Positions 20,118 through 32,105 are shown, counted from the first letter of the stretch. The stretch is 64,000 bases of DNA from Berghia stephanieae (GCA_034508935.3 CM067444.1:19418201-19482200), one strand, 5' to 3'. Notes: a model not told the origin generated them from the sequence alone. Numbers and translations: made by a program.

Positions 20118-20551
20118 CTGTCATCTGCATTTTTTGCCAAATTGGGACCTAAAATTTGCCAAAATTTGCCAAAAAATTTGCAGAGGAGAACTAAGCATTT
20201 CAGTAAAAAAATTTACACGCGATACAGAAAAAAATATATATAAAAGACAATTTATTACATTTAAGGAGGCTACATATATTAATTTACAAAATAGCGTTGT
20301 TACAAAGATTTTAAAGGATCATTATCCTTAGAGAATAGCTTCCCTTGGTTTGGGCCCAGGCAAAGCTGCAACATTTCTCAAGTTTCACACTTTTTTTTTC
20401 GTTATTTTGTGTTCGCTTCTTTTTTCCCCAAAATTTGCCACGCGATTTGCCAATTTCCCCAAAATTTGCCACGATTTGCCAATTTTGGGAAATTTGCCTA
20501 AATTTGCGGATCGCCCTGATATTTGCGGCCGCAAAAAAATGCAGATGACAG
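20118..20551. mobile_element. MITE F, copy 1, inside T2
   Basis: 434 bp with ends CTGTCATCTGCATTTTTTGC and, as complement, CTGTCATCTGCATTTTTTTG, flanked by AATAAT (20112-20117 and 20552-20557). T1 has the empty site (ATATAATAATGCCC near 17541). The interior is rich in AAATTTGCC repeats. No transposase frame. Confidence 0.85.
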
Positions 20552-20589
20552 AATAATGCCCGGTGATATTAAACAAAGAGCGTAAGTAT

Positions 20590-23500
20590 AAGATGAGGGT
20601 GATGGGGGGGGGGGGGGGGGGGGGGGGGTCGGGCAAACACTTCAATCACTAGGAAGACAGCGGGTGACTGGCAGGCGAAAAATGAAAGGGGGGGAGTTGG
20701 GGTGTAGAATCACGCAAGCGAGATGTTCTCGCTCATGTGTTGATGCTTTGGAACTGACTGGATTTGCAACACGACGATAAGGAGGGGTGGTAGACAACTT
20801 ACCATTGACATGCCATTTCATTTCCACTTTGTTTAAATGTATGTGTGAAGGGGGGGGGGGGGGGGGGGGGGGAAGGTTCTATGCAGAGACGCCAACTTTA
20901 AATTTGGCTCACAGGAATTTCAGACACCACTCGTATGAATTTCAATGCCGAAAGAGGAATTTCCGCACACAAGAAAAAGGAATTCGAATGGTTTTTGATA
21001 TTGTGTTTACATATTGCATAGTTCTAAATAGATAACTGATTAGAATTATATTATGATACATAAACACAATGCCAAATACAATCCCAAAGTTTCCTTATTT
21101 CAAATGAAGTAAAGCGCCAAAATCTAATGGTAGAGATTGTAGTACTGGTGGTAATGTGGTATGGGTGGTTGTAGAAATATTAGTAGTGATGATGAAGATG
21201 TGATAGTGGTTGTTGTAGTAGCAGTAGTGGTAGTGATGATGATATGGTGGTGGTTGAAGTAGTAGTTGTAGTGATGATGATGTAGTGGTGGTATTGTGGT
21301 TGTAGTAGTTGGGGGGCAAACACTTCAATCACTGCACTTGGGCTTGGCCAACACCACAATCGCACAGACTGGAAAAGGAAGACAGCGGGTGACTGGCAGG
21401 CGAAAAATGAAAGAGGGGAGTTGGGGTGTAGAATCACGCAAGCGAGATGTTCTCGCTCATGTGTTGATGCTTTGGAACTGACTGGATTTGCAACACGACG
21501 ATAAGGAGGGGTGGTAGACAACTTACCATTGACATGCCATTTCATTTCCACTTTGTTTAAATGTATGTGTGAAGGGGGGGGGGGGGGGGGAGGGGGGGGG
21601 GGAGGTTCTATGCAGAGACGCCAACTTTAAATTTGGCTCACAGGAATTTCAGACACCACTCGTATGAATTTCAATGCCGAAAGAGGAATTTCCGCACACA
21701 AGAAAAAGGAATTCGAATGGTTTTTGATATTGTGTTTACATATTGCATAGTTCTAAATAGATAACTGATTAGAATTATATTATGATACATAAACACAATG
21801 CCAAATACAATCCCAAAGTTTCCTTATTTCAAATGAAGTAAAGCGCCAAATCTAATGGTAGAGATTGTAGTACTGGTGGTAATGTGGTATGGGTGGTTGT
21901 AGTTGTAGAAATATTAGTAGTGATGATGAAGATGTGATAGTGGTAGTTGTAGTAGCAGTAGTGGTAGTGATGATGATATGGTGGTGGTTGAAGTAGTAGT
22001 TGTAGTGATGATGATGTGGTGGTGGTATTGTGGTTGTAGTAGTTGGGGGGCAAACACTTCAATCACTGCACTTGGGCTTGGCCAACACCACAATCGCACA
22101 GACTGGAAAGGAAGACAGCGGGTGACTGGCAGGCGAAAAATGAAAGAGGGGGAGTTGGGGTGTAGAATCACGCAAGCGAGATGTTCTCGCTCATGTGTTG
22201 ATGCTTTGGAACTGACTGGATTTGCAACACGACGATAAGGAGGGGTGGTAGACAACTTACCATTGACATGCCATTTCATTTCCACTTTGTTTAAATGTAT
22301 GTGTGAGGGGGGGGGGGGGGGGGGGATTCTATGCAGAGACGCCAACTTTAAATTTGGCTCACAGGAATTTCAGACACCACTCGTATGAATTTCAATGCCG
22401 AAAGAGGAATTTCCGCACACAAGAAAAAGGAATTCGAATGGTTTTTGATATTGTGTTTACATATTGCATAGTTCTAAATAGATAACTGATTAGAATTATA
22501 TTATGATACATAAACACAATGCCAAATACAATCCCAAAGTTTCCTTATTTCAAATGAAGTAAAGCGCCAAAATCTAATGGTAGAGATTGTAGTACTGGTG
22601 GTAATGTGGTATGGGTGGTTGTAGTTGTAGAAATATTAGTAGTGATGATGAAGATGTGATAGTGGTAGTTGTAGTAGCAGTAGTGGTAGTGATGATGATA
22701 TGGTGGTGGTTGAAGTAGTAGTTGTAGTGTGATGATGTGTGTGGTGGTATTGTGGTTGTAGTAGTTGGGGGGCAAACACTTCAATCACTGCACTTGGGCT
22801 TGGCCAACACCACAATCGCACAGACTGGAAAGGAAGACAGCGGGTGACTGGCAGGCGAAAAATGAAAGAGGGGGAGTTGGGGTGTAGAATCACGCAAGCG
22901 AGATGTTCTCGCTCATGTGTTGATGCTTTGGAACTGACTGGATTTGCAACACGACGATAAGGAGGGGTGGTAGACAACTTACCATTGACATGCCATTTCA
23001 TTTCCACTTTGTTTAAATGTATGTGTGAGGGGGGGGGGGGGGGGGATTCTATGCAGAGACGCCAACTTTAAATTTGGCTCACAGGAATTTCAGACACCAC
23101 TCGTATGAATTTCAATGCCGAAAGAGGAATTTCCGCACACAAGAAAAAGGAATTCGAATGGTTTTTGATATTGTGTTTACATATTGCATAGTTCTAAATA
23201 GATAACTGATTAGAATTATATTATGATACATAAACACAATGCCAAATACAATCCCAAAGTTTCCTTATTTCAAATGAAGTAAAGCGCCAAATCTAATGGT
23301 AGAGATTGTAGTACTGGTGGTAATGTGGTATGGGTGTGGTTGTAGAAATATTAGTATAGTGATGATGAAGATGTGATAGTGGTGTTGTAGTAGCAGTAGT
23401 GGTAGTGATGATGATATGGTGGTGGTTGAAGTAGGTGTATGTGATGTGTAGTGGTGGTATTGTGGTTGTAGTAGTTGTGGTCGTGATGATATGATGTGGT

Positions 23501-26500
23501 GGTGGTTGTAGTAGTGGTGGTAGTGTTGTTGATGTGGTTGTGATGGTGGTTGTAGTACAAATGGTAGTGATGATATTGTGGTAGTGGTGGTTGTAGTAGT
23601 AGTCGTGGTAGTGATGAGTGATGATAATGTGGTTGTGGTTGTAGTAGTGTAGTAGTGGTAATGATGATGTGGGGTGGTGGTTGTAGTAGTGATGATGTGT
23701 GGTGGTTGTAGTAGTAAAGCTCGTGATGATGATGCGGTGCTGATGGTTGTAGTGGTAGTGATGATGATGTAGTGGTGGCTGTTTAGTAGTATAGTAGTTG
23801 TAGTGATGATGTGGTTATAGTAGTAGTGGTAGTGATGATGATGTGGTGATGATGGTGGTTGTATTAGTAGTGGTAGTGATGATGTGGTGGTGGTGGTTAT
23901 AGTAGCAGTGGTGGTGGTAGTGATGAAGATGAAGTGGTGGTGGTGCTTGTAGTAATAGTGGTAGTGATGATGTGGTGGTGGTTGTAGTAGTGCACTTGGG
24001 CTTGGCCAACACCAAATCGCACAGACTGGAAAAGGAAGACAGCGGGTGACTGGCAGGCGAAAAATGAAAGAGGGGGAGTTGGGGTGTAGAATCACGCAAG
24101 CGAGATGTTCTCGCTCATGTGTTGATGCTTTGGAACTGACTGGATTTGTAGTGATGATATTGTGGTAGTGGTGGTTGTAGTAGTAGTCGTGGTAGTGATG
24201 AGTGATGATAATGTGGTTGTGGTTGTAGTAGTAGTAGTGGTAATGATGATGTGGCGGTGGTGGTTGTAGTAGTGATGATGTGGTGGTGGTTGTAGTAGTA
24301 AAGCTCGTGATGATGATGCGGTGCTGATGGTTGTAGTGGTAGTGATGATGATGTAGTGGTGGCTGTTGTAGTAGTAATAGTAGTTGTAGTGATGATGTGG
24401 TTATAGTAGTAGTGGTAGTGATGATGATGTGGTGATGATGGTGGTTGTATTAGTAGTGGTAGTGATGATGTGGTGGTGGTGGTTATAGTAGCAGTGGTGG
24501 TGGTAGTGATGAAGATGAAGTGGTGGTGGTGCTTGTAGTAATAGTGGTAGTGATGATGTGGTGGTGGTTGTAGTAGTGCACTTGGGCTTGGCCAACACCA
24601 CAATCGCACAGACTGGAAAAGGAAGACAGCGGGTGACTGGCAGGCGAAAAATGAAAGAGGGGGAGTTGGGGTGTAGAATCACGCAAGCGAGATGTTCTCG
24701 CTCATGTGTTGATGCTTTGGAACTGACTGGATTTGCAACACGACGATAAGGAGGGGTGGTAGACAACTTACCATTGACATGCCATTTCATTTCCACTTTG
24801 TTTAAATGTATGTGTGAGGGGGGGGGGGGGGGGTCTATGCAGAGACGCCAACTTTAAATTTGGCTCACAGGAGTTTCAGACACCACTCGTATGAATTTCA
24901 ATGCCGAAAGAGGAATTTCCGCACACAAGAAAAAGGAATTCGAATGGTTTTTGATATTGTGTTTACATATTGCATAGTTCTAAATAGATAACTGATTAGA
25001 ATTATATTATGATACATAAACACAATGCCAAATACAATCCCAAAGTTTCCTTATTTCAAATGACGTAAAGCGCCAAACTCTAATGGTAGAGATTGTAGTA
25101 CTGGTGGTAATGTGGTATGGGTGGTTGTAGTTGTAGAAATATTAGTAGTGATGATGAAGATGTGATAGTGGTAGTTGTAGTAGCAGTAGTGGTAGTGATG
25201 ATGATATGGTGGTGGTTGAAGTAGTAGTTGTAGTGGTGGTGGTATTGTGTTGTAGTAGTTGTGGTCGTGATGATATGATGTGGTGGTGGTTGTAGTAGTG
25301 GTGGTATGTTGTTGTGTGGTTGTGATGTGGTTGTAGTACAAATGGTAGTGATGATATTGTGGTAGTGGTGGTTGTAGTAGTAGTCGTGGTAGTGATGGTG
25401 ATGATAATGTGGTTGTGGTTGTAGTAGTAGTAGTGGTAATGATGATGTGGTGGTGGTGGTTGTAGTAGTGATGATGTGTGGTGGTTGTAGTAGTAAAGCT
25501 CGTGATGATGATGCGGTGCTGATGTTGTGTGGTAGTGATGATGATGTAGTGGTGGCTGTTTAGTAGTAGTAGTAGTTGTAGTGATGATGTGGTTATAGTA
25601 GTAGTGGTAGGATGATGAGGGATGATGGTGGTTGTATTAGTAGTGGTAGTGATGATGTGGTGGTGGTGGTTATAGTAGCAGTGGTGGTGGTAGTGATGAA
25701 GATGAAGTGGTGGTGGTGCTTGTAGTAGTAGTGGTAGTGATGATGTGGTGGTGGTTGTATAGTATGCATTGGGCTTGGCCACACATAAGCACAGTGGAAA
25801 GGAGAGGGGTGATGCAGGCGATATGAAAGGGGAGTTGGGGTAGAATCACAAAAGAGATGTTCTCGTCATGTGTTGATGCTTTGGAACTGAGATTGCAACA
25901 CGACGATAAGGAGGGTGGTAGACAACTTACATGACATGCTTTCATTTCATTTGTTTAAATGTAGTGTAGGGGGGGGGGGGTCTATGCAGAGACGCCAACT
26001 TAAATTTGCTCACAGGAGTTTCAGACACACTCGTATGAATTTCAATGCCGAAGAGGAATTTCGCACACAAGAAAAAGGAATTCGAATGGTTTTTGATATT
26101 GTGTTTACATATTGCATAGTTCTAAATAGATAATGATTAGAATTATATTATGATACATAAACACAATGCCAAATACAATCCCAAAGTTTCCTTATTTCAA
26201 ATGACGTAAAGCGCCAAACTCTAATGGTAGAGATTGTAGTACTGGTGGTAATGTGGTATGGGTGGTTGTAGTTGTAGAAATATTAGTAGTGATGATGAAG
26301 ATGTGATAGTGGTAGTTGTAGTAGCAGTAGTGGTAGTGATGATGATATGGTGGTGGTTGAAGTAGTAGTTGTAGTGGTGGTGGTATTGTGGTTGTAGTAG
26401 TTGTGGTCGTGATGATATGATGTGGTGGTGGTTGTAGTAGTGGTGGTAGTGTTGTTGATGTGGTGTGATGGTGGTTGTAGTACAAATGGTAGTGATGATA

Positions 26501-28080
26501 TTGTGGTAGTGGTGGTTGTAGTAGTAGTCGTGGTAGTGATGAGTGATGATAATGTGGTTGTGGTTGTAGTAGTAGTAGTGGTAATGATGATGTGGTGGTG
26601 GTGGTTGTAGTAGTGATGATGTGGTGGTGGTTGTAGTAGTAAAGCTCGTGATGATGATGCGGTGCTGATGGTTGTAGTGGTAGTGATGATGATGTAGTGG
26701 TGGCTGTTGTAGTAGTAGTAGTAGTTGTAGTGATGATGTGGTTATAGTAGTAGTGGTAGTGATGATGATGTGGTGATGATGGTGGTTGTATTAGTAGTGG
26801 TAGTGATGATGTGGTGGTGGTGGTTATAGTAGCAGTGGTGGTGGTAGTGATGAAGATGAAGTGGTGGTGGTGCTTGTAGTAGTAGTGGTAGTGATGATGT
26901 GGTGGTGGTTGTAGTAGTGCACTTGGGCTTGGCCAACACCATAATCGCACAGATGGAAAAGGAAGACAGCGGGTGACTGGCAGGCGAAAATGAAAGAGGG
27001 GGAGTTGGGGTGTAGAATCACAAAAGCGAGATGTTTCGCTCATGTGTTGATGCTTGGAACTGACTGGATTTGCAACACGACGATAAGGAGGGGTGGTAGA
27101 CAACTTACCATTGACATGCCATTCATTTCCACTTTGTTTAAATGTATGTGTGAAGGGGGGGGGGGGGGGGGTTCTATGCAGAGACGCCAACTTTAAATTT
27201 GGCTCACAGGAGTTTCAGACACCACTCGTATGAATTTCAATGCCGAAAGAGGAATTTCCGCACACAAGAAAAGGAATTCGATGGTTTTTGATATTGTGTT
27301 TAATATTGCATAGTTCTAAATAGATAACTGATTAGAATTATATATGATACATAAACACATGCAAATACAATCCCAAGTTTCCTTATTTCAAATGAAGTAA
27401 AGCGCCAAATCTAATGGTAGAGATTGTAGTACTGGTGGTAATGTGGTATGGTGGTTGTAGAAATATTAGTAGTGATGATGAAGATGTGATAGTGGTGTTG
27501 TAATAGCGTAGTGTAGTGATGATGATATGGTGGTGGTTGAAGTAGTAGTTGTAGTGGTGGTGGTATTGTGGTTGTAGTAGTTGTGGTCGTGATGATATGA
27601 TGTGGTGGTGGTTGTAGTAGTGGTGGTAGTGTTGTTGATGTGGTTGTAGTACAAATGGTAGTGATGATATTGTGGTAGTGGTGGTTGTAGTAGTAGTCGT
27701 GGTAGTGATGAGTGATGATAATGTGGTTGTGGTTGTAGTAGTAGTAGTGGTAATGATGATGTGGTGGTGGTGGTTGTAGTAGTGTTGATGTGGTGGTGGT
27801 TGTAGTAGTAAAGCTCGTGATGATGATGCGGTGCTGATGGTTGTAGTGGTAGTGATGATGATGTAGTGGTGGCTGTTGTAGTAGTAGTAGTAGTTGTAGT
27901 GATGATGTGGTTATAGTAGTAGTGGTAGTGATGATGATGGTGGTTGTATTAGTAGTGGTAGTGATGATGTGGTGGTGGTGGTTATAGTAGCAGTGGTGGT
28001 GGTAGTGATGAAGATGAAGTGGTGGTGGTGCTTGTAGTAGTAGTGGTAGTGATGATGTGGTGGTGGTTGTAGTAGTGATA
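20590..28080. repeat. Satellite array of about 0.72-kb units with expanded triplet blocks
   Basis: Seven units are marked by GAGACGCCAACTT at about 20887, 21616, 22338, 23058, 24844, 25991 and 27183; the first spacings are 729, 722 and 720 bp, then 1786, 1147 and 1192. Each unit holds a part also found in T1 (CACTTCAATCACTGCACTTG, GAGATGTTCTCGCTC, AGACAACTTACCATTGACAT), a poly-G run, a block absent from T1 (CTCACAGGAATTTCAGACAC, ATTATATTATGATACATAAA) and a GAT/GGT/GTA tract. Later units are longer because the triplet tract expanded. One unit (about 23991-24576) lacks the middle. Open frames across it (His/Thr/Tyr-rich) are artefacts. Confidence 0.9.
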
Positions 28081-28269
28081 GTGATGATGTGGTGGTGGTG
28101 GTTGTAGTAGTAGTGGTAGTAATGTAGTGGTGGTTGTAGTAGTAGTGGTAGTTGCAGTGATGATGATGTGGTGGTGGTTACAGTAGTAGTAATGGTATTG
28201 ATGATGTGATGGTGGTTGTTGTAGTAGTAGTGCTAGTGATAATGTGGTGGTGGTGGTTGTAGTAGTAGT

Positions 28270-28722
28270 CTGTCATCTGCATTTTTTGCCAAATTGGGAC
28301 CTAAAATTTGCCAAAAAAACCCCCAAAATTTGCCAAAAAGACCAAAATTTGCCAAAAAATTGCCGAGGCGAACTAAGCATTTCAGTAAAAATTAACACGC
28401 GATACAGAAAAAAAAAAATATAAAAGACAATTTATTACATTTAAGGAGGCGACATTATGAATAGCGTTGTTACAAAGATTTTAAAGGATCATTATCCGTA
28501 GAGAGTAGCTTCCCTTGGTTTGGGCCCAGGCAAAGCTGCAACATTTCTCAAGTTTCGCACTTTTTTCCCCGTTATTTTGTTTTCGCTTCTTTTTTTTTCT
28601 CAAAATTTGTCACGCGATTTGCCAATTTTCCCAAAATTTGCCACGATTTGCCAATTTTGGGGAATTTGCCAAAATTTGCGGATCGCCCTGATATTTGCGG
28701 CCGCAAAAAATGCAGATGACAG
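28270..28722. mobile_element. MITE F, copy 2, inside the satellite region
   Basis: 453 bp with the same ends as copy 1 (CTGTCATCTGCATTTTTTGC ... AATGCAGATGACAG). It sits in triplet repeat sequence, so a target duplication cannot be told from the repeat. Confidence 0.82.
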
Positions 28723-29350
28723 ACAGTAGTGGTAGTTGCAGTGATGATGATATGGTGGTGGTGGTTGTAGTGGTAGTGATGATGGTGGTGGTTGTAGTAG
28801 TAGCGGTCATGATGATGTGGTGGTGGTGGTTATAGTAGTAGTGGTAGTGATGATGTGGTGGTGGTGGTTGTAGTAGTAGTGGTAATGATGATGTGGTGGT
28901 GGTGGTTGTGGTAGTAGTGGTAATGACGATGTAATGGTGTTGGTGGTGGTTGTAGTAGTAGTGGTAGTGATGATGTTGTGGTGGTGGTTGTAGTAGTAGA
29001 GGTCGTGATGATGTGGGTAGTGGTGATTGTAGTGGTAGTGATGATGTGATGCTGGTGCTTGTAGTAGTAGTGGTATTGATGATGATGTGGTAGTGGTGGT
29101 TGCAGTAGTAGTGGTAGTGATGACGATTTGGTTGTGGTGGTTGTAGTAGTAGTAGTGATGATGATGTGGTGGTGGTTGTAGAAGTAGTGGTAGTGATGAT
29201 GATGTGGTAGTGGTACTGATGATGATGTGGTGGTGGTGGTGGTTGTAGTAGTAGTAAGGTAGTGATGATGATGTGGTGATGGTTGCAGTAGTAGTGGTAG
29301 TGATGATGGTTGTAATACTAGTGGCAGTGATGATGTGTTGTTGGTTGGAG
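28723..29350. repeat. GAT/GGT/GTA triplet tract
   Basis: About 620 bp of imperfect GTAGTAGTGGTAGTGATGAT-like sequence ending in poly-G at about 29348-29366. It resembles the tracts inside the satellite units but no 0.72-kb unit follows. Confidence 0.85.
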
Positions 29351-30194
29351 GGGGGGGGGGGGGGGTGAGGTATCCTTGGAACAAATGGACCTCACTGGAA
29401 TTTGACGGAAGTTGCCCGGAGCCCGGAATTTTTTGCTCCAGACCGGAGTTTTGGCATCACTGTTCTATGTAATTAGGCGTTTGAACCTAATGGATTTTCA
29501 ACAAAAGAGATGTGTAGTAGACAACTTAGCATTGACACGCCTTTTCATTTCCATTTCACTTCACCTCTGAGTAGCTGTGCATCATTCATTATCCATTAGC
29601 ATTGACACGCCTTTTCATTTCCATTTCACTTCACCTCTGAGTAGCTGTGCATCATTCATTATCAATTATCGCACAAGAATTTTCGATCTTATTTTAGCTT
29701 TGCATTTTACTAAAAGATGTCTAAAAGAAAGCGTGTGCTTACACGTTTGAGTTTAAAATCAAAATACTATGTGAAGTCGATGAAAAAAAAGCTGATCAAG
29801 ACGGAGATATGTAAAATACACGGCATCCCGAACAATTTTGGGAATTGAAAACGAAAACCCCCAAAAATATTTTTAAAACACACACACACACAAAAAAAAA
29901 ATTAATGGTTACGAAGACGGCATTTATTCAACAACTCCATTTAACGGGAAACCCATGATACGATTAAATGAGCAAATTCCTTAAATAGTTACTACCTTGA
30001 AAAACATTGCAAAACGGGAACTTGCTTTAAACCGAAATGGTTTAGAAGGTCCCCAAAATTTCGGTTTAAAGTAATTCTACTGTAGTTTGAATATCCGCTG
30101 TGTTATGGGGCCATCAGCAAGCCACCTCTCCCTAGCTCAATTTGCTGTGGCTGGCAACTGGGTTACTCCAGTCTTCCTTTGATGGGAGGAGAGA

Positions 30195-30528
30195 TTTGTT
30201 TGTTTGTTGCTTTAGGTCTCTTCCAACACAATTGAGGTTATATGAGAGACCGCTGAAACAAAAAAACAAGCAATCTAACAAAAATAGTACAAATGTAAAT
30301 CAAAATCATAACCTAAAGATACCATAAGCTAAATTATAAATAACCAAGAACAAACAGGCAGAAGATTTACAGAAAAAAAATATCCCCTGTCAAAAATACA
30401 ATCACAAACCAAAGAAGCAGGATAGGCTAGTAAAGAGAAGAAGAAACGACATCACTATTGGTTCGTACACCCATGCGAACATCATAGGTATATGATTCAA
30501 GGGTGATGCTCCCATCCAACCACCCGCC
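30195..30528 (-). repeat. SINE-like retroposon, family C, third copy
   Basis: 334 bp on the minus strand flanked by ATGGGAGGAGAGA at 30182-30194 and 30529-30541. Same 5' (GCGGGTGGTTGGATGGGAGC) and 3' hairpin ends as the other copies. It is inserted in repeat D copy 2. Confidence 0.88.
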
Positions 30529-30541
30529 ATGGGAGGAGAGA

Positions 30542-31060
30542 GATTACTGTATCACATTCACATCATGGCGTGTAGCATTGAAATTTGGAATTAATGGCGA
30601 AGCGATGAGAATAAGCAGGGAGGTTCTTTTTGCGCAAAACATCGATGGAGTGTGTGTGTGTGTGTAGTATACTGCATACACGCACTTACAGTGTAGATAG
30701 ATACATATACAATGTAACTGTCAATGTTATAGCAAGTCATCAATGGTCGATGTCTATCACCGGGCGCAATAAAAAACCCCGTTTTTTTTAAAACATTGGC
30801 TGGGTGAAATGTGTTGAGGTAAAAGTTTGTTCGAGGAAGGAATGGAATGATAAAGAATAATAAGGGAATAAGTGCTGGAGTGTTAGGGATGGCATTTTCC
30901 CCCTTGTAACTTGTGAGAGACATTCTATGGGGGACGAGTGGGAAAGCCTATAATTTTTCAACTCCTACAGTGGGACTACCCTCAAATTGCTATAGGTATA
31001 TATTTTTTAATAGGCGAATTTCAAGGGATGTAACCCAAATGGCCTAAATTTCCATTTCTC
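30542..31060. other. Unassigned spacer
   Basis: Contains a (GT)n run near 30650. The minus-strand open frame 30591-30923 spans that run and shows no family features; not called. Confidence 0.45.
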
Positions 31061-31065
31061 GCTGA

Positions 31066-31790
31066 TATGCACACACCCAACAGTCAGTCTAAAGCGAGCC
31101 GTCCTAGCTGCAGGTTTCCCTTAAGGCGTGGCCTTAATTCCTGACCTTTAGCCTGCTAAAAAAGTACCCACCCACAGCACAGGCAAGATACAGACTTTCC
31201 CTATTCATTTAGTATGGCACTTAGTTACTAGTACTAGTAGTGTAGATGACGTCTCAAGCTTGGCGATTTTCATTATTAAAATAAAAGAAATAGCAGAGAC
31301 ATAAAAAATCCATGTGGTCTAAACAATGGCTACTTCAGAGACAGAAACTCATAAACTTAAAATAGGAACTGACTGATTATTCATCTGATTTTACTATCTG
31401 CGCATGGATGATTTGTTTCTGCTAGAACATACCCAACGGTCAGGTATAAAGCGGGCCATCCACGACGTAGGTTTCCCTTGACGTGTGGCCTTAATTCTTG
31501 ACCTTGAGGCTGCCTACTAAAAAGTGCCCACCCACAGTCCACAGCACAGGATTGACACAGACTTTCCCTATTCATTTAGTATGGCACCATCTAGTAATGT
31601 AGATGATGTCTCAAGCTTGGCAGTTTTTATTTTAAAAAAGAAAGAGCAGAGACAAAGACCATCAATGTGGTCTAAACAATGGCTACTTCAGATACAAAAA
31701 CTCGTATCAACTTATACAATGGAACTATTTGATTATTTATCTGATTTTACTATCTGCGTATGGATGTTTTTGCAACAACCCTAACATGCA
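31066..31790 (+). mobile_element. Tandem pair of about 365 bp with a PIF/Harbinger-like N-terminal frame
   Basis: Two direct copies (about 31066-31420 and 31428-31790) share GGTTTCCCTT(A/G), GTGGCCTTAATTC(C/T)TGACC, ACAGACTTTCCCTATTCATT, GTCTCAAGCTTGGC and GTGGTCTAAACAATGGCTAC. Copy 2 keeps a frame from ATGGCACC (31580) that reads MAPSSNVDDVSSLAVFILKK, then KEQRQRPSMWSKQWL. This resembles the start of PIF/Harbinger (HARBI1-like) transposases, where a basic stretch precedes W(V/S)..WL. Copy 1 has lost the frame. No nuclease domain is present. Confidence 0.45.
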
Positions 31791-31799
31791 CAGATATCT

Positions 31800-32105
31800 C
31801 AGTTTTACAGTTCAGCTCGCGGACAACAGGGAAATTTCAAATCCCCGATTTACTGCCTACATAATTCACATAAATCATGCATAGCTATAACTGACGCTAA
31901 CACCAGCCTGTTAAAACAGTCATGTTATGTCCCTTGGTATGAAAACTCACAAAAAGGGAAGGTTGACGGATTTCTTGAGTTCTTTAAATCTTGGCTTTTT
32001 ATTATATTATTTTTTTGTGTGTGTTCTTTTAAACAGATAGCCTTCTATTATAGTCGGAAAATTTTACTAAACAAAGAGGGAGAAATAACTAGGGATATTA
32101 AAAAC
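31800..32105. other. Unassigned spacer
   Basis: AT-rich, nothing recognised. Confidence 0.4.

Larger units (their letters stand above)
19898..30082 (+). mobile_element. Pogo/Tigger-like DNA transposon T2, expanded to 10.2 kb by an internal satellite
   Basis: Same ends as T1: CAGTAAAATTACTTTAAACC at 19898 and GGTTTAAAGTAATTCTACTG ending at 30082, flanked by TA. The left 220 bp and right 600 bp align with T1. The right part (29717 on) keeps the short MSKRKRVL... helix-turn-helix frame, also stopping early. Between them lie an inserted MITE (20118-20551), the satellite and triplet-rich tracts. It is non-autonomous. The growth from about 1.2 to 10.2 kb is by tandem amplification of T1-like interior sequence. 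Confidence 0.85.
19846..30194 (+). repeat. tRNA-like repeat D, copy 2, split by a 10.2-kb insertion
   Basis: The left part 19846-19897 (GGGCAGTGTGGCTCAACGGT...CCCAAAGATAACTA) and the right part 30083-30194 (TAGTTTGAATATCCGCTGTG...CACCTCTCCCTAGCTC) join to give the same order as copy 1 (AAAGAAACCAGTTCGAATATCC). This shows everything from 19898 to 30082 entered at one TA site. Confidence 0.82.

Noticed and set aside
20600-28080. CRISPR-like array of spaced repeats
   Set aside because: Units are ~720 bp, carry poly-G and triplet runs and no short repeat-spacer pattern, in a eukaryotic setting.
23265-29384. Long His/Thr/Tyr-rich open frames on the minus strand
   Set aside because: Translations of GAT/GGT/GTA triplet tracts in the satellite; the same peptides recur in each unit with no unique domain or start.
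30591-30923. 110-residue minus-strand frame
   Set aside because: Crosses a GT microsatellite, lacks splice or start context and resembles no family.
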